A DNA stretch of 64,000 nt from NCBI GenBank assembly GCA_964386915.1, contig CAYLUQ010000009.1:27013-91012 (forward strand). The letters run 5' to 3'. A model generated the notes under the pieces. It did not search any database. It saw nothing but the letters and a program-made list of their open reading frames with translations, and was not told the DNA's origin. Numbering within the stretch: the first letter of the stretch is position 1; each line of letters opens with the position of its first letter. The translations under genes were made by a program, and so were the position numbers. Origin of the DNA: JADHMP01 sp964386915. GTDB lineage: Bacteria; Bacteroidota; Bacteroidia; Flavobacteriales; Flavobacteriaceae. Shown here piece after piece: positions 16,506 to 25,597 of the stretch.

Positions 16506-17792
16506 TTACGTTGTGTGGAACACCTCATCAATAAGCCTTTGGGTTAGGGCTTTTCGACTCCATTGTTCCAGTTGGGGGAAATAATTTCTAAGGCTGTCTT
16601 TTTCTTTATAGACTTCTTCTAAAAACAACAGCATAGCCTTTTGATCCTGTGGATGAATCATTTTAGCGTGAGAGGCTTGTGCTAAAAAAACGCCAGCAGG
16701 AGATTCTGGTTCTCCTAAGGAGAGAATGGGAACTTCAGTAGCCAAATATTCCAATATTTTTCCGGAAAGCATGTTTTGTTCTGCTCCTTTAAAAATAAAA
16801 TTAAGCAATAGGTGCGCACTTTTCATCAGTTCCACTGCATCAGCGTGAGGAATATAGCCTAGATGCACAACCCTAACAGTGGGAAGTGCCACTTTCACTT
16901 CACGCAGTATTTCTTCTGCTACAGACCCAGCAAAAGACCACTTAATAGTTGCTTTTGGATGTCTTGATACAAAAGTTTGTAGGGCTTTAAGCAGTTCAGA
17001 ATAGGCCTGATTTTGGGTCAATAGACCCGTAAAGACCAAGTGAAATTCTTTGGGCTTAATCCCTTTTAGTCCTGCCATTAGTTCAGCATCAAAACCGTTG
17101 GGGAGTGCCATTAGATTGATTTTCTTGGTCACTTTTTGTTGAAGACTTTGGTGAAAATTGCCTCCAATAGTGGTCAAAATCGTATCGGCATGGGATAAAA
17201 CACTTTGTTCTAAGGCTTCATCTTTTCGCTTAGCTCGAGCAGAACGATAGAGTTGCTGATTGTAAAACAGCGCAGTCCACGGGTCTCGAAAATCGGCGAT
17301 CCACTTCACCTTAAATCGCTTTTTAAGTGCTAGGCCAATTAAATGCGTGGAATGAGGTGGTCCGGTAGTCACCACATAGGAAATAGCTTCTTTGCTTAAA
17401 AGTTTTTGCGCTTTGGCCAAAGCAAAAGGAACCCAGCCTTTTCGTGCATCAGGAATAAAAAAATTACCTCGTATATAAGCTGCCAAACGCTGCCAAAAAG
17501 TTTGCTGTGGAACAGCTCCTTTTGGAAGTCCACCCTTAGAAAACCACCGTGCATAAAACTGTAGGGGTTCTCTCGTAGCAGTTCTGTATACACGAATGCC
17601 TTCGGTTAGGCCATAGAGACTTTCATCATGTTCCGGATAGGATGCCTGTGTCTCATCTACGGTGAGCACCACTGGTTCCCAACCCAATTCTCGTAAATGT
17701 TTAGCAAAATAAAGCCAACGTTGCACCCCCGATCCTCCAGCAGGAGGCCAATAGTATGTACAAATTAAAACTTTAGGTTTTGATGGTGCCAT
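16506..17792 (-). CDS. Glycosyltransferase, GT-B fold (GT4-like)
   Basis: This 428-residue protein begins with KVLICTYYWPPAGGSGVQRW (residues 8-27), the N-terminal nucleotide-sugar glycosyltransferase motif of GT4-like enzymes in Bacteroidota. A second Rossmann half near LVFTGLLTQNQA and a C-terminal SGKILEYLATEVPIL stretch hold the donor site. It probably adds a sugar to a cell-surface polysaccharide or glycolipid in the cytoplasm. It trails the SUF genes by 6 bp on the same strand; that link looks positional rather than functional. Confidence 0.85.
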   Translation of the reverse strand: MAPSKPKVLICTYYWPPAGGSGVQRWLYFAKHLRELGWEPVVLTVDETQASYPEHDESLYGLTEGIRVYRTATREPLQFYARWFSKGGLPKGAVPQQTFWQRLAAYIRGNFFIPDARKGWVPFALAKAQKLLSKEAISYVVTTGPPHSTHLIGLALKKRFKVKWIADFRDPWTALFYNQQLYRSARAKRKDEALEQSVLSHADTILTTIGGNFHQSLQQKVTKKINLMALPNGFDAELMAGLKGIKPKEFHLVFTGLLTQNQAYSELLKALQTFVSRHPKATIKWSFAGSVAEEILREVKVALPTVRVVHLGYIPHADAVELMKSAHLLLNFIFKGAEQNMLSGKILEYLATEVPILSLGEPESPAGVFLAQASHAKMIHPQDQKAMLLFLEEVYKEKDSLRNYFPQLEQWSRKALTQRLIDEVFHTT

Positions 17793-17798
17793 AAAGTC

Positions 17799-18302
17799 TT
17801 ATTTTTTCCAAAGCGGAACCGAAGAACAAGCTTCTCCATAAAACAAGCTTTTGGCAAGAGGTTGCAATTTTTGAATGACTTGCACCAACACGTTCTCGGG
17901 TATGGGCTTGTTGGCACAGCCCTTAATCATAACGGGTTTCCCTTCAAAAGGGCTCCAGTCAAAAGCAGCCATCCAGTCGGCATAGAGGACATTTTCCAAC
18001 TGACTTAAATCTCCTTGGATAATTTTTTGCGCATAAGGGGTTAAATGAGTTGTAACTAAAAGTGTGGCCCAAGCCGGAATGATAGCGTCGGTACTACAAT
18101 GCAAGGCTACAAAATGGTCTTGATATTGACTCCAATCATGTGTCTTTAAATGGGCTCGAAACTCTTTTTCACGGAGTATAAAGCCTTCTTCTAACCATTG
18201 CGATAAGTCTATAAGTGTTCGGGTTCCTGAAGGATAATAGGCCTCCAAATCAAGCTGAACTAAAGCACTTTGAGCTACTCTGTTGACAATTGCATCGGCC
18301 AT
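17799..18302 (-). CDS. DUF2480 family protein in the SUF operon
   Basis: This 167-residue cytoplasmic protein of the DUF2480 family begins MADAIVNRVAQSALVQLDLE. The function is not established. Conserved-looking features include HCSTDAIIPAWA around residue 68-79 and GCANKPIPENV near 129-139. The gene lies 1 bp after the DUF59 gene and closes the sufA-to-DUF59 run, a placement that suggests a role in iron-sulfur cluster assembly or repair. The cysteines (C69, C129, C159 by approximate count) could be tested as ligands. Confidence 0.8.
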   Translation of the reverse strand: MADAIVNRVAQSALVQLDLEAYYPSGTRTLIDLSQWLEEGFILREKEFRAHLKTHDWSQYQDHFVALHCSTDAIIPAWATLLVTTHLTPYAQKIIQGDLSQLENVLYADWMAAFDWSPFEGKPVMIKGCANKPIPENVLVQVIQKLQPLAKSLFYGEACSSVPLWKK

Positions 18303-18303
18303 C

Positions 18304-18630
18304 TCAAAGCATTCCTAATTCCAATTTAGCTTCTTCACTCATCAAATCTTGGCTCCAAGGGGGGTCAAACGTAATTTCAACTTCGGCATCTTTCACCTCA
18401 TCTAACGACTTTACTTTTTCTTCTACCTCCACAGGCAGCGTTTCGGCCACCGGACAATTGGGGGTAGTGAGTGTCATTAATATTTTGACTTCGTCCTCTT
18501 CGTTTACAAAGACATCATAAATTAACCCTAATTCGTAGATATCAACTGGAATTTCAGGGTCGTAAATGGTTTTAAGCACATTCACAATTTTATCTCCCAA
18601 TTCGGCGGTATTTTTTGTATTTGCTTCCAT
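18304..18630 (-). CDS. DUF59/MIP18-family iron-sulfur assembly protein (SufT-like)
   Basis: This 108-residue protein is of the MIP18 family. It shows the signature DPEIPVDIYELGLIYDV (residues 23-39), then TLTTPNCPVAE with the conserved cysteine, and ends with a DPPWSQDLMS motif. Family members help deliver Fe-S clusters to target proteins. It overlaps sufE by one base and is followed by the DUF2480 gene. Bacteroidota genomes commonly carry this gene at the end of the SUF cluster. Confidence 0.9.
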   Translation of the reverse strand: MEANTKNTAELGDKIVNVLKTIYDPEIPVDIYELGLIYDVFVNEEDEVKILMTLTTPNCPVAETLPVEVEEKVKSLDEVKDAEVEITFDPPWSQDLMSEEAKLELGML

Positions 18631-19058
18631 TATGATTGAATTTGTGTTTGAAAAGCTAAGGCATACATTTTTATTTGTTTGATCATAGACACCAAACCAT
18701 TGGCGCGAGTGGGCGAAAGGTGGTCTTTCAATCCAATTTGATCAATAAAGCTAGTATCGGCGGCCAAAATAGCTTGAGGGGCCTGGCCCGAAAAAACTTG
18801 AATTAAAATAGCTATAATACCTTTGGTAATGATGGCATCACTATCGGCTGTGAAAAAGAGTTTGTCTTCCTTTAAATCGGCGTGCACCCAAACCTTGCTT
18901 TGGCAACCCTTAATGATATGATCATCGGTTTTATATTTTGGATCAATTAGCGGTAAACTTTTCCCCAATTCGATCATGTGCTCATAGCGTTGCATCCAGT
19001 CTTCAAAAAAACTGAATTCTTCAACAATGTCTTGCTGCGCTTCTTGAATTGTTTTCAT
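18630..19058 (-). CDS. sufE: Cysteine desulfuration protein SufE
   Basis: This 142-residue protein accepts sulfane sulfur from SufS and passes it to the SufBCD scaffold. The acceptor cysteine is Cys52 in KGCQSKVWV, and the preceding LPLIDPKYK stretch is typical. The gene lies 17 bp after sufS and overlaps the DUF59 gene by one base. Size and motif are those of a complete SufE. Confidence 0.93.
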   Translation of the reverse strand: MKTIQEAQQDIVEEFSFFEDWMQRYEHMIELGKSLPLIDPKYKTDDHIIKGCQSKVWVHADLKEDKLFFTADSDAIITKGIIAILIQVFSGQAPQAILAADTSFIDQIGLKDHLSPTRANGLVSMIKQIKMYALAFQTQIQS

Positions 19059-19075
19059 TGCTACAAGATATTCAT

Positions 19076-20290
19076 TTATTGCAACATTTGAATGGCTTTC
19101 TTAACCCCCTCTACAAGTCGGTCAATTTCTTCAAAAGTATTGTAGAAGGCAAAGGAAGCCCGAATGGTGCCGGGAATTTTATAATAGTCCATGATGGGCT
19201 GCGCACAGTGGTGGCCAGTGCGCACAGCTATGCCCAACTGATCTAAAATGGTGCCTACATCATAGGGATGCAAACCTTGAATATTAAACGATATTACGGC
19301 TGTTTTACGGGGGGCTTCTCCATAAATTTGAACACCTTCTATAGCCTTTAGTTGAGTGGTGGCATAAGACAACAATTCATCTTCATAGGCAGCAATATTG
19401 TCATATCCAACGTTATTCATATAATCTAAAGCAGCACCAAAGGCAATGCCCCCGGCTATGTTGGGGGTGCCCGCTTCAAACTTATGGGGCAGCTCGGCAT
19501 AGGTTGTTTTTTCAAAGGTCACTTCGGCTATCATTTCGCCACCCCCTTGATAGGGCGGTAGAGCATTGAGTAAATCCGATTTACCATAGAGCATGCCTAC
19601 CCCTGTGGGGCCACAAAGTTTATGGGCAGAGGTCACATAGAAATCTACCTCTAAGGCTTGAACATCTGCTTTGATATGCGGAGAGGCCTGCGCCCCATCA
19701 ATCAAAACTTTTGCTCCAATTGTGTGGGCTTGTTTAATAATCTCTTCAATGGGATTTATGGTGCCTAGCGCATTGGAAACATGATTGACAAAAACCAATT
19801 TTGTCTTTTCAGATAGTAGAGCCGCATAGGCTTCCATGTCTAAGGTTCCTTGTGGGGTCATGGGAATGACCTTTAAAACAGCTCCTGTTTTTTCACAAAG
19901 CATTTGCCAAGGCACAATGTTAGAATGATGTTCTAGGGCCGAAACCAACAACTCATCACCCTTTTCTAAAAGAGCTTCATAGCCAGAGGCCACTATATTG
20001 ATGGCGTGAGTAGTGCCAGAAGTAAAAATGATCTCGTGGGGATGAGCTGCATTGAAATGATTTTGAATTTTTTTTCGGGCCAATTCATAAGCTTCAGTAG
20101 CTTCTTGACTCAGGGCGTGCACCCCCCGGTGTATGTTGGCATTATAATTTTCATAATAATGACTTATGGTAGCAATAACCTGCTTTGGGGTTTGAGAGGT
20201 TGCGGCATTGTCAAAATAGACCAAGGGTTGCCCATTGACTGTTCGTTCAAGAATAGGAAAATCTTTTCGAATGGTGGCAAGCTGTTCCAT
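19076..20290 (-). CDS. sufS: Cysteine desulfurase SufS
   Basis: This group II PLP cysteine desulfurase has 404 residues. The PLP lysine is Lys224 in TSAHKLCGPTG, and the persulfide-forming cysteine is Cys362 in RTGHHCAQP, the short-loop arrangement of SufS rather than IscS. It releases sulfur from cysteine and hands it to SufE, the next gene. It lies 2 bp after sufD in the operon. Confidence 0.96.
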   Translation of the reverse strand: MEQLATIRKDFPILERTVNGQPLVYFDNAATSQTPKQVIATISHYYENYNANIHRGVHALSQEATEAYELARKKIQNHFNAAHPHEIIFTSGTTHAINIVASGYEALLEKGDELLVSALEHHSNIVPWQMLCEKTGAVLKVIPMTPQGTLDMEAYAALLSEKTKLVFVNHVSNALGTINPIEEIIKQAHTIGAKVLIDGAQASPHIKADVQALEVDFYVTSAHKLCGPTGVGMLYGKSDLLNALPPYQGGGEMIAEVTFEKTTYAELPHKFEAGTPNIAGGIAFGAALDYMNNVGYDNIAAYEDELLSYATTQLKAIEGVQIYGEAPRKTAVISFNIQGLHPYDVGTILDQLGIAVRTGHHCAQPIMDYYKIPGTIRASFAFYNTFEEIDRLVEGVKKAIQMLQ

Positions 20291-20292
20291 GA

Positions 20293-21609
20293 CTATAAAT
20301 CAAACCCTAAATTAACACCTAGCTTATTGGCAATAAGTTCGTTAATTCTTTTCTTTAAGGAGGGTAGTTGCACGCTTTGCAACACATTGTTGGCAAAGGC
20401 ATAGGTCAATAAAGCTTTGGCTTCTTTTTTGGGAATACCTCTTGAACGCAAATAGAAAAGGGCTTCTTCATCTAGCTGTCCCACTGTACAACCGTGCGAA
20501 CATTTTACATCATCAGCAAAAATTTCCAATTGGGGTTTGGTGTTTATAGTTGCCTTATCGTCAATTAAAATATTGTTGTTTTGTTGAAAGGCATTGGTCT
20601 TTTGCGCGATCTTATCGACTAAAATTTTTCCATTGAAGACCCCTTCAGAGCGCTCTGAAAAAATACCCTTATAATCCTGATGACTTTCGCAATTAGGGTG
20701 GGCATGATGCACTAAGGTAGAGTGATCTACATGTTGTTTCCCTTCCAAAATAGTGACCCCTTTGAGGGTAGACATTACGTGTTCTCCTCGGTGATAAAAG
20801 TTTAAATTATTCCGCACTAGTTTTCCGCCTAACGAAAAAGTATGTACACTGGCATGACTATTTTTTTCTTGGGCAATATAGGTGTTGTCAATGAGGGAAG
20901 CGGATGGCAAATCGTTTTGTAATTTATAATAGTCTAAAAAAGCATCTTGGTGTAAGAAAATTTCGGTCACATTATTAGTCACCACAGGATGCTCTTTGAG
21001 GCTTTGGTGTCGTTCAATAATTTGACATTGAGCATTTTGATCTAAAACAATCAAGTTGCGAGGTTGCAACCACAACGCTGTTTCGTTTCCAGAAGCAAAA
21101 TGGATAATTTCAATTGGCTTTTCGGCTACTACACTTTTGGGAATGTAGACATAAGCTCCTTCTTTGGCATAGGAGGTGTTGAGGGCTGTTAAGCTTTCTT
21201 GTTGGGGGGTAATTTGGTTAAAATAGGTATCGATGAGTTTATGATATTTGGGCTTGGTTAAGGCCGCAGACATCAAACAAACGTCTAAACCATCATGGGT
21301 TGTGTCTGAAAGAAAAGGACTATAAACACCGTCGATAAAAACAATTTTATAAGTATCAGTATCGTACAGAAAATATTTTTTGACTTTGCTGAGTTTAATG
21401 CTTGTTTCCGCTTTTGGGAAAATGGCATAGTCTTGGGCAATCAAATTTTGCAGGGAAGTATATTTCCAAGCTTCCTCTTTTTTGGTTGGAAATCCCTTTT
21501 CTTCAAAAACCTTTAGGGCTTCCCCTCGTTTTTGCTGTACCGATTCAAAAATCTCAATGTTCTCGTCAAGGGTGAAATGAGACGAAAGCAATTTTTCTTT
21601 AAACTCCAT
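20293..21609 (-). CDS. sufD: Fe-S cluster assembly protein SufD
   Basis: This 438-residue scaffold subunit pairs with SufB on the SufC ATPase. The C-terminal half is the SufBD beta-helix core: HVDHSTLVHHAHPNCES, then KTNAFQQNNNIL and DVKCSHGCTVGQLDEEALFY, containing the conserved histidine and cysteine region. The N-terminal helical part has the KKEEAWKYTS motif. One base separates it from sufC. It is complete at normal length. Confidence 0.95.
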   Translation of the reverse strand: MEFKEKLLSSHFTLDENIEIFESVQQKRGEALKVFEEKGFPTKKEEAWKYTSLQNLIAQDYAIFPKAETSIKLSKVKKYFLYDTDTYKIVFIDGVYSPFLSDTTHDGLDVCLMSAALTKPKYHKLIDTYFNQITPQQESLTALNTSYAKEGAYVYIPKSVVAEKPIEIIHFASGNETALWLQPRNLIVLDQNAQCQIIERHQSLKEHPVVTNNVTEIFLHQDAFLDYYKLQNDLPSASLIDNTYIAQEKNSHASVHTFSLGGKLVRNNLNFYHRGEHVMSTLKGVTILEGKQHVDHSTLVHHAHPNCESHQDYKGIFSERSEGVFNGKILVDKIAQKTNAFQQNNNILIDDKATINTKPQLEIFADDVKCSHGCTVGQLDEEALFYLRSRGIPKKEAKALLTYAFANNVLQSVQLPSLKKRINELIANKLGVNLGFDL

Positions 21610-21610
21610 C

Positions 21611-22357
21611 TTAGGCTAATTCTTTAATCCAGTCGTATCCTTTTTCTTCTAGTTCAAAAGCCAATTCTTTAGTTCCCGATTTGACAATTTTACCGTCAAA
21701 AAGCACGTGGACAAAATCGGGTACTATGTAGTCTAATAGGCGTTGGTAGTGCGTGATAACCAAAATGGCGTTGTCTTTGTTTCGGAGTTTGTTCACGCCA
21801 TTGGCTACAATTTTAAGCGCGTCAATGTCCAGTCCTGAATCGGTTTCGTCTAAAATAGCCAAGGCCGGTTCTAACATGGCCATCTGAAAAATTTCATTGC
21901 GTTTTTTTTCACCCCCCGAAAAACCTTCGTTAAGAGAACGGGATAAAAATTTAGATTCTATATCGAGCAACTTGGCTTTTTCTCTGATTTTTTTGAGTAG
22001 TTCTCCAGCTGGATAGTCTTCTAAGCCTTTTGCCTTTCGGTTGGCATTGATAGCTGTTTTAATAAAGTTGGTGACCGATACTCCCGGGATTTCTACCGGA
22101 TATTGAAACGATAAAAAGATGCCCGCATGAGCTCTTTCTTCGGCACTAAGTTCGGCTAGATCTTGGCCCTTGAGCAACATTTTCCCTTCTGTTATTTCAT
22201 AATCCTCATTACCGGCTACCACAGAAGAAAGGGTGCTTTTGCCTGAGCCGTTGGGGCCCATAATGGCATGCACTTCTCCAGGTTTTATATCTAAATCAAT
22301 TCCTTTTAAAATGGGTTTGCCCTCTACTTGGGCATGTAAATTTTCAATCGTTAGCAT
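21611..22357 (-). CDS. sufC: Fe-S cluster assembly ATPase SufC
   Basis: This ABC-type ATPase of 248 residues powers the SufBCD complex. Walker A GPNGSGKST is at 34-42, the signature FSGGEKKRNEI lies near 147-157, and Walker B LAILDETDSGLD follows. SufC energises iron or electron entry during cluster building. It lies 10 bp after sufB and immediately before sufD. Confidence 0.96.
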   Translation of the reverse strand: MLTIENLHAQVEGKPILKGIDLDIKPGEVHAIMGPNGSGKSTLSSVVAGNEDYEITEGKMLLKGQDLAELSAEERAHAGIFLSFQYPVEIPGVSVTNFIKTAINANRKAKGLEDYPAGELLKKIREKAKLLDIESKFLSRSLNEGFSGGEKKRNEIFQMAMLEPALAILDETDSGLDIDALKIVANGVNKLRNKDNAILVITHYQRLLDYIVPDFVHVLFDGKIVKSGTKELAFELEEKGYDWIKELA

Positions 22358-22367
22358 ATTTTATTTT

Positions 22368-23813
22368 TTATCCTACAGAACCTTCTAAGGAAATTTCTAA
22401 TAATTTTTGGGCTTCTACTGCAAATTCCATGGGCAGCTTATTGAGCACCTCTTTACTAAAACCATTCACAATGAGGGCAATGGCTTTTTCGGTGTCTATA
22501 CCTCTTTGATTGCAATAAAAAATTTGGTCTTCTCCAATTTTACTGGTGGTGGCCTCATGTTCTATTTGGGCCGTGTTATTTTTGGCTTCTATATAGGGAA
22601 AAGTATGTGCTCCACAAGCATTGCCCATTAACAATGAGTCACATTGGGAAAAATTTCGAGCGTTTTTTGCTCTACTACTAATTTGCACGAGTCCACGGTA
22701 GCTGTTTTGTGATTTTCCGGCTGAAATACCTTTTGAAATAATAGTACTTCGGGTGTTTTTGCCCAGATGAATCATTTTGGTTCCCGTGTCAGCCTGCTGA
22801 TGGTTATTGGTGACCGCTATGGAATAAAATTCACCAATGGAATAATCTCCTTTTAAAATGCAAGATGGATATTTCCAAGTAACGGCAGACCCTGTTTCTA
22901 CTTGGGTCCATGAAATTTTGGAGCGTGTATGGCACAACCCTCTTTTGGTTACAAAATTAAACACCCCCCCTTTTCCTTGAGAATCTCCCGGATACCAATT
23001 TTGAACAGTAGAATATTTTATTTCTGCTTCATCCAAAGCAATGAGTTCTACTACGGCTGCATGCAGTTGATTTTCATCTCTAGAGGGAGCTGTGCACCCC
23101 TCTAAATAACTCACATAGCTCTTCTCATCAGCAATAACTAAAGTGCGTTCAAATTGTCCGGTACCGGCTTGGTTAATTCTAAAATAGGTCGATAATTCCA
23201 TTGGACAACGCACGCCCTTGGGAATATAGCAAAAGGAACCATCGCTAAAAACGGCACTGTTCAGTCCCGCATAGTAGTTGTCTTTGGGAGGCACCACAGA
23301 ACCTATATATTTTTTTACCAATTCAGGATGCTCCCGAATGGCTTCTGAAATGGAACAAAAAATGATTCCTTTTTCGGCAAGTGTTTCTTTAAAAGTAGTG
23401 GCTACAGAAACCGAGTCCATTACAATATCAACCGCCACCCCAGCCAATTTTTTTTGTTCTTCTAACGAAATTCCCAATTTATTGAACGTCTCCAACAACT
23501 CTGGGTCTACTTCATCAAGACTTTTATACTGATCCTTCTTTTTGGGAGCCGAATAATAGGAAATATCCTGTAAATTAGGTTTGGTGTAGTTTACATTGGC
23601 CCAATCGGGTTCTTCCATTTTTTGCCAGGCTTCAAAAGCCTCAAGGCGCCACTGGGTCATCCATTCGGGTTCTCCCTTTTTTAAGGAAATTTGACGCACT
23701 ATATCGGCGTTTAATCCTTTGGGAAAGGTTTCAGATTCAATATCAGTATAGAAACCATATTCATATTCTTTGGTTTCTAGTTCTTTTTTTAATTCTTCTT
23801 CGGTATAGCTCAT
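22368..23813 (-). CDS. sufB: Fe-S cluster assembly scaffold SufB
   Basis: This 481-residue main scaffold protein assembles the nascent cluster. Visible landmarks are the N-terminal KEYEYGFYTDIESE, the VVPPKDNYYAGLNSAVFSD segment, the CTAPSRDENQLHAAVVE stretch with a conserved cysteine, and the closing core CDSLLMGNACGAHTFPY. The length is usual for bacterial SufB. It follows sufA by 14 bp. Confidence 0.96.
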   Translation of the reverse strand: MSYTEEELKKELETKEYEYGFYTDIESETFPKGLNADIVRQISLKKGEPEWMTQWRLEAFEAWQKMEEPDWANVNYTKPNLQDISYYSAPKKKDQYKSLDEVDPELLETFNKLGISLEEQKKLAGVAVDIVMDSVSVATTFKETLAEKGIIFCSISEAIREHPELVKKYIGSVVPPKDNYYAGLNSAVFSDGSFCYIPKGVRCPMELSTYFRINQAGTGQFERTLVIADEKSYVSYLEGCTAPSRDENQLHAAVVELIALDEAEIKYSTVQNWYPGDSQGKGGVFNFVTKRGLCHTRSKISWTQVETGSAVTWKYPSCILKGDYSIGEFYSIAVTNNHQQADTGTKMIHLGKNTRSTIISKGISAGKSQNSYRGLVQISSRAKNARNFSQCDSLLMGNACGAHTFPYIEAKNNTAQIEHEATTSKIGEDQIFYCNQRGIDTEKAIALIVNGFSKEVLNKLPMEFAVEAQKLLEISLEGSVG

Positions 23814-23827
23814 TTTTTTAATTCATT

Positions 23828-24157
23828 TTAGAGTGAGAAACTCTCACCACATCCACAGGTTCTTTGCGCGTTGGGGTTGTTAAAAACAAATCCTTTGCCA
23901 TTGAGACCTCCCGAATATTCTAGTGTAGTGCCAATTAAATAGAGTAAACTTTTTTTGTCTACCACAATTTTAATTTGATTGTCTTCAAAAAGTTTGTCTT
24001 CGGCTTGTAAGGATTTGTCAAATTTGAGTTCGTAGGACAAGCCCGAGCAACCGCCGCTTTTAACCCCCACTCGAATATAATCTTCAATGGGATTAAACCC
24101 CTCTTCTTTCATGAGAAGAGAAACTTTTTCTTTAGCACTTTCGGCAACCTTTATCAT
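23828..24157 (-). CDS. sufA: A-type iron-sulfur carrier protein (SufA/IscA/ErpA family)
   Basis: This 109-residue A-type carrier has the three cluster-binding cysteines Cys37 (in KSGGCSGLSYE), Cys101 and Cys103 (TCGCGES). It carries assembled Fe-S clusters to apo-proteins. It is the first gene of the SUF operon, and a perfect -7 element lies 30 bp upstream. Family resolution between SufA, IscA and ErpA is not possible by eye; context favours SufA. Confidence 0.92.
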   Translation of the reverse strand: MIKVAESAKEKVSLLMKEEGFNPIEDYIRVGVKSGGCSGLSYELKFDKSLQAEDKLFEDNQIKIVVDKKSLLYLIGTTLEYSGGLNGKGFVFNNPNAQRTCGCGESFSL

Positions 24158-24186
24158 TCTAATAAAGAATTAATCTAAATAGTCCA

Positions 24187-24194
24187 CAAATATA
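24187..24194 (-). promoter_or_regulatory. -7 promoter element of the SUF operon
   Basis: On the minus strand TATATTTG matches TAnnTTTG exactly, 29 bp before the sufA ATG. A CTTG (24212-24215) lies 17 bp upstream and could be a short-spaced -33 box. No iron or redox regulator site was recognised. Confidence 0.55.
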
Positions 24195-24256
24195 AGGTAT
24201 TTCTTATGATTCAAGCGATTTCACTATTGTTTTAAGCTATTCTTAAATTGGTAATT

Positions 24257-25597
24257 CTAATTCCAAACAGCAATAAAAATGTCGGTGTTCCCATAGGTGG
24301 GTTGAAAAGGGGGTGCTGTGCTAGTGGTACTCCCCACTACCACTACTGTGCCATCTGCTTTTTGGGTGAGTGCATAGGGCTGCTCATCACCTGGACCGTC
24401 CAATTTAAAGTTTTTTATTTCTTGATTAAAGGGAAAAAGTTGATAAAGACTAACGGCCGTATTTTGACCTGTTTCGCTTTCAGATTGCGTGTTGCTATTG
24501 TTGGTTTTGCCCAATATCAAAAGGCTTCCGTCAGTCAAAACCAATACATCTTGTCCTGCATCAAAATTGGGGCCACCTAGGTTTTGAACTCCTGCCTTGG
24601 TTCCCTCTTGATTCAATTCAACTAACACAATATCGGAATAACCAAGTGGCATTTGGATGTCGCCGTCTTGGCTAAGGGACTGCCCCACCACCATATAATT
24701 CCCGGGGGGATGCTCTATTGCAGCAACAGCGCTGTCGTAGGCACTACCTCCAAAGGAACGCTCCCAAAGCAGCTTGCCTCGGGGGTTAATTTTAACAATC
24801 CAAATGTCATAACTTCCTTTGGGTTGTGAAATATCGACATCTTGACTCTCGGATGTGCCCACTAACAAATAGTTGCCATCTGTGGTGAGTAGAGCATCAT
24901 AGGAACGGTCATTATTGGTGCCGCCATAATAATTACGCCAAAGCAAATTGCCTTGTGCATCAATTTTTTGAGCCCAAAACTCTCCAACACCATGCCTATT
25001 TACAGCAGCTCCTTTGCCATCTTGACCAGCACCTCCAGAGGCCGTAACGTCTAAAAACCCATTAAAAAAGAAACCCCCATCTGGGGTTGCTATAATATTG
25101 TAGGCATGATCATGTCCGGCAAAACCAAAACTTTTTTCCCATAAGAGGGTCCCTTTAGCATCTATGCGAATAACCCAATGATCATGCATGCCCTCGTTGT
25201 TAGAGGCATCGCCATCACTACTGTTGCTATAGCCCACTAAAGCGTAACCCCCTTGCCTTAAAGGTACTAAATCATAGCCTCTGTCATCCCCTGAACCCCC
25301 ATAGGTTTTGGCCCATTCTAACGCATTGGCAGCATCAAATTTTAGCACAAAAATATCACTATCCGAATTGGCCTTAAAGGAAAAATCACCATCGCTACTT
25401 TGGGTGTTTCCAATCACTGCAAAGCCTCCATCAGGGGTAGCCACAACGCCGTGGGCAATATCTTCATCAGCTCCTCCAAAAACTTGCACCTGCTGAAATG
25501 CCTTTTCGGGAGGTGCTATTTGCTGTAGGGCCTCATCAAAATCACTGCTACAAGAATATAGCATCAAAAAAAGTAATCCACAATAAAGAGGTTTCAT
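24257..25597 (-). CDS. Lipoprotein, probable seven-bladed beta-propeller
   Basis: This 446-residue lipoprotein (lipobox LYSC, Cys16) is built of about seven repeats. Each opens with a variant of GGxxxDxxxxV and continues with a TPDGGFAVIGxTxSxDGD-like strand pair: GGADEDIAHG, GGSGDDRGYD, GFAGHDHAYN, GGTNNDRSYD, GGSAYDSAVA, GGPNFDAGQD and GPGDEQPYAL. That count fits a closed propeller. It should sit on a membrane facing outward. The start overlaps the upstream lipoprotein gene by 4 bp, so the two are probably partners. Function unknown; adhesion or ligand binding is a guess. Confidence 0.72.
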   Translation of the reverse strand: MKPLYCGLLFLMLYSCSSDFDEALQQIAPPEKAFQQVQVFGGADEDIAHGVVATPDGGFAVIGNTQSSDGDFSFKANSDSDIFVLKFDAANALEWAKTYGGSGDDRGYDLVPLRQGGYALVGYSNSSDGDASNNEGMHDHWVIRIDAKGTLLWEKSFGFAGHDHAYNIIATPDGGFFFNGFLDVTASGGAGQDGKGAAVNRHGVGEFWAQKIDAQGNLLWRNYYGGTNNDRSYDALLTTDGNYLLVGTSESQDVDISQPKGSYDIWIVKINPRGKLLWERSFGGSAYDSAVAAIEHPPGNYMVVGQSLSQDGDIQMPLGYSDIVLVELNQEGTKAGVQNLGGPNFDAGQDVLVLTDGSLLILGKTNNSNTQSESETGQNTAVSLYQLFPFNQEIKNFKLDGPGDEQPYALTQKADGTVVVVGSTTSTAPPFQPTYGNTDIFIAVWN

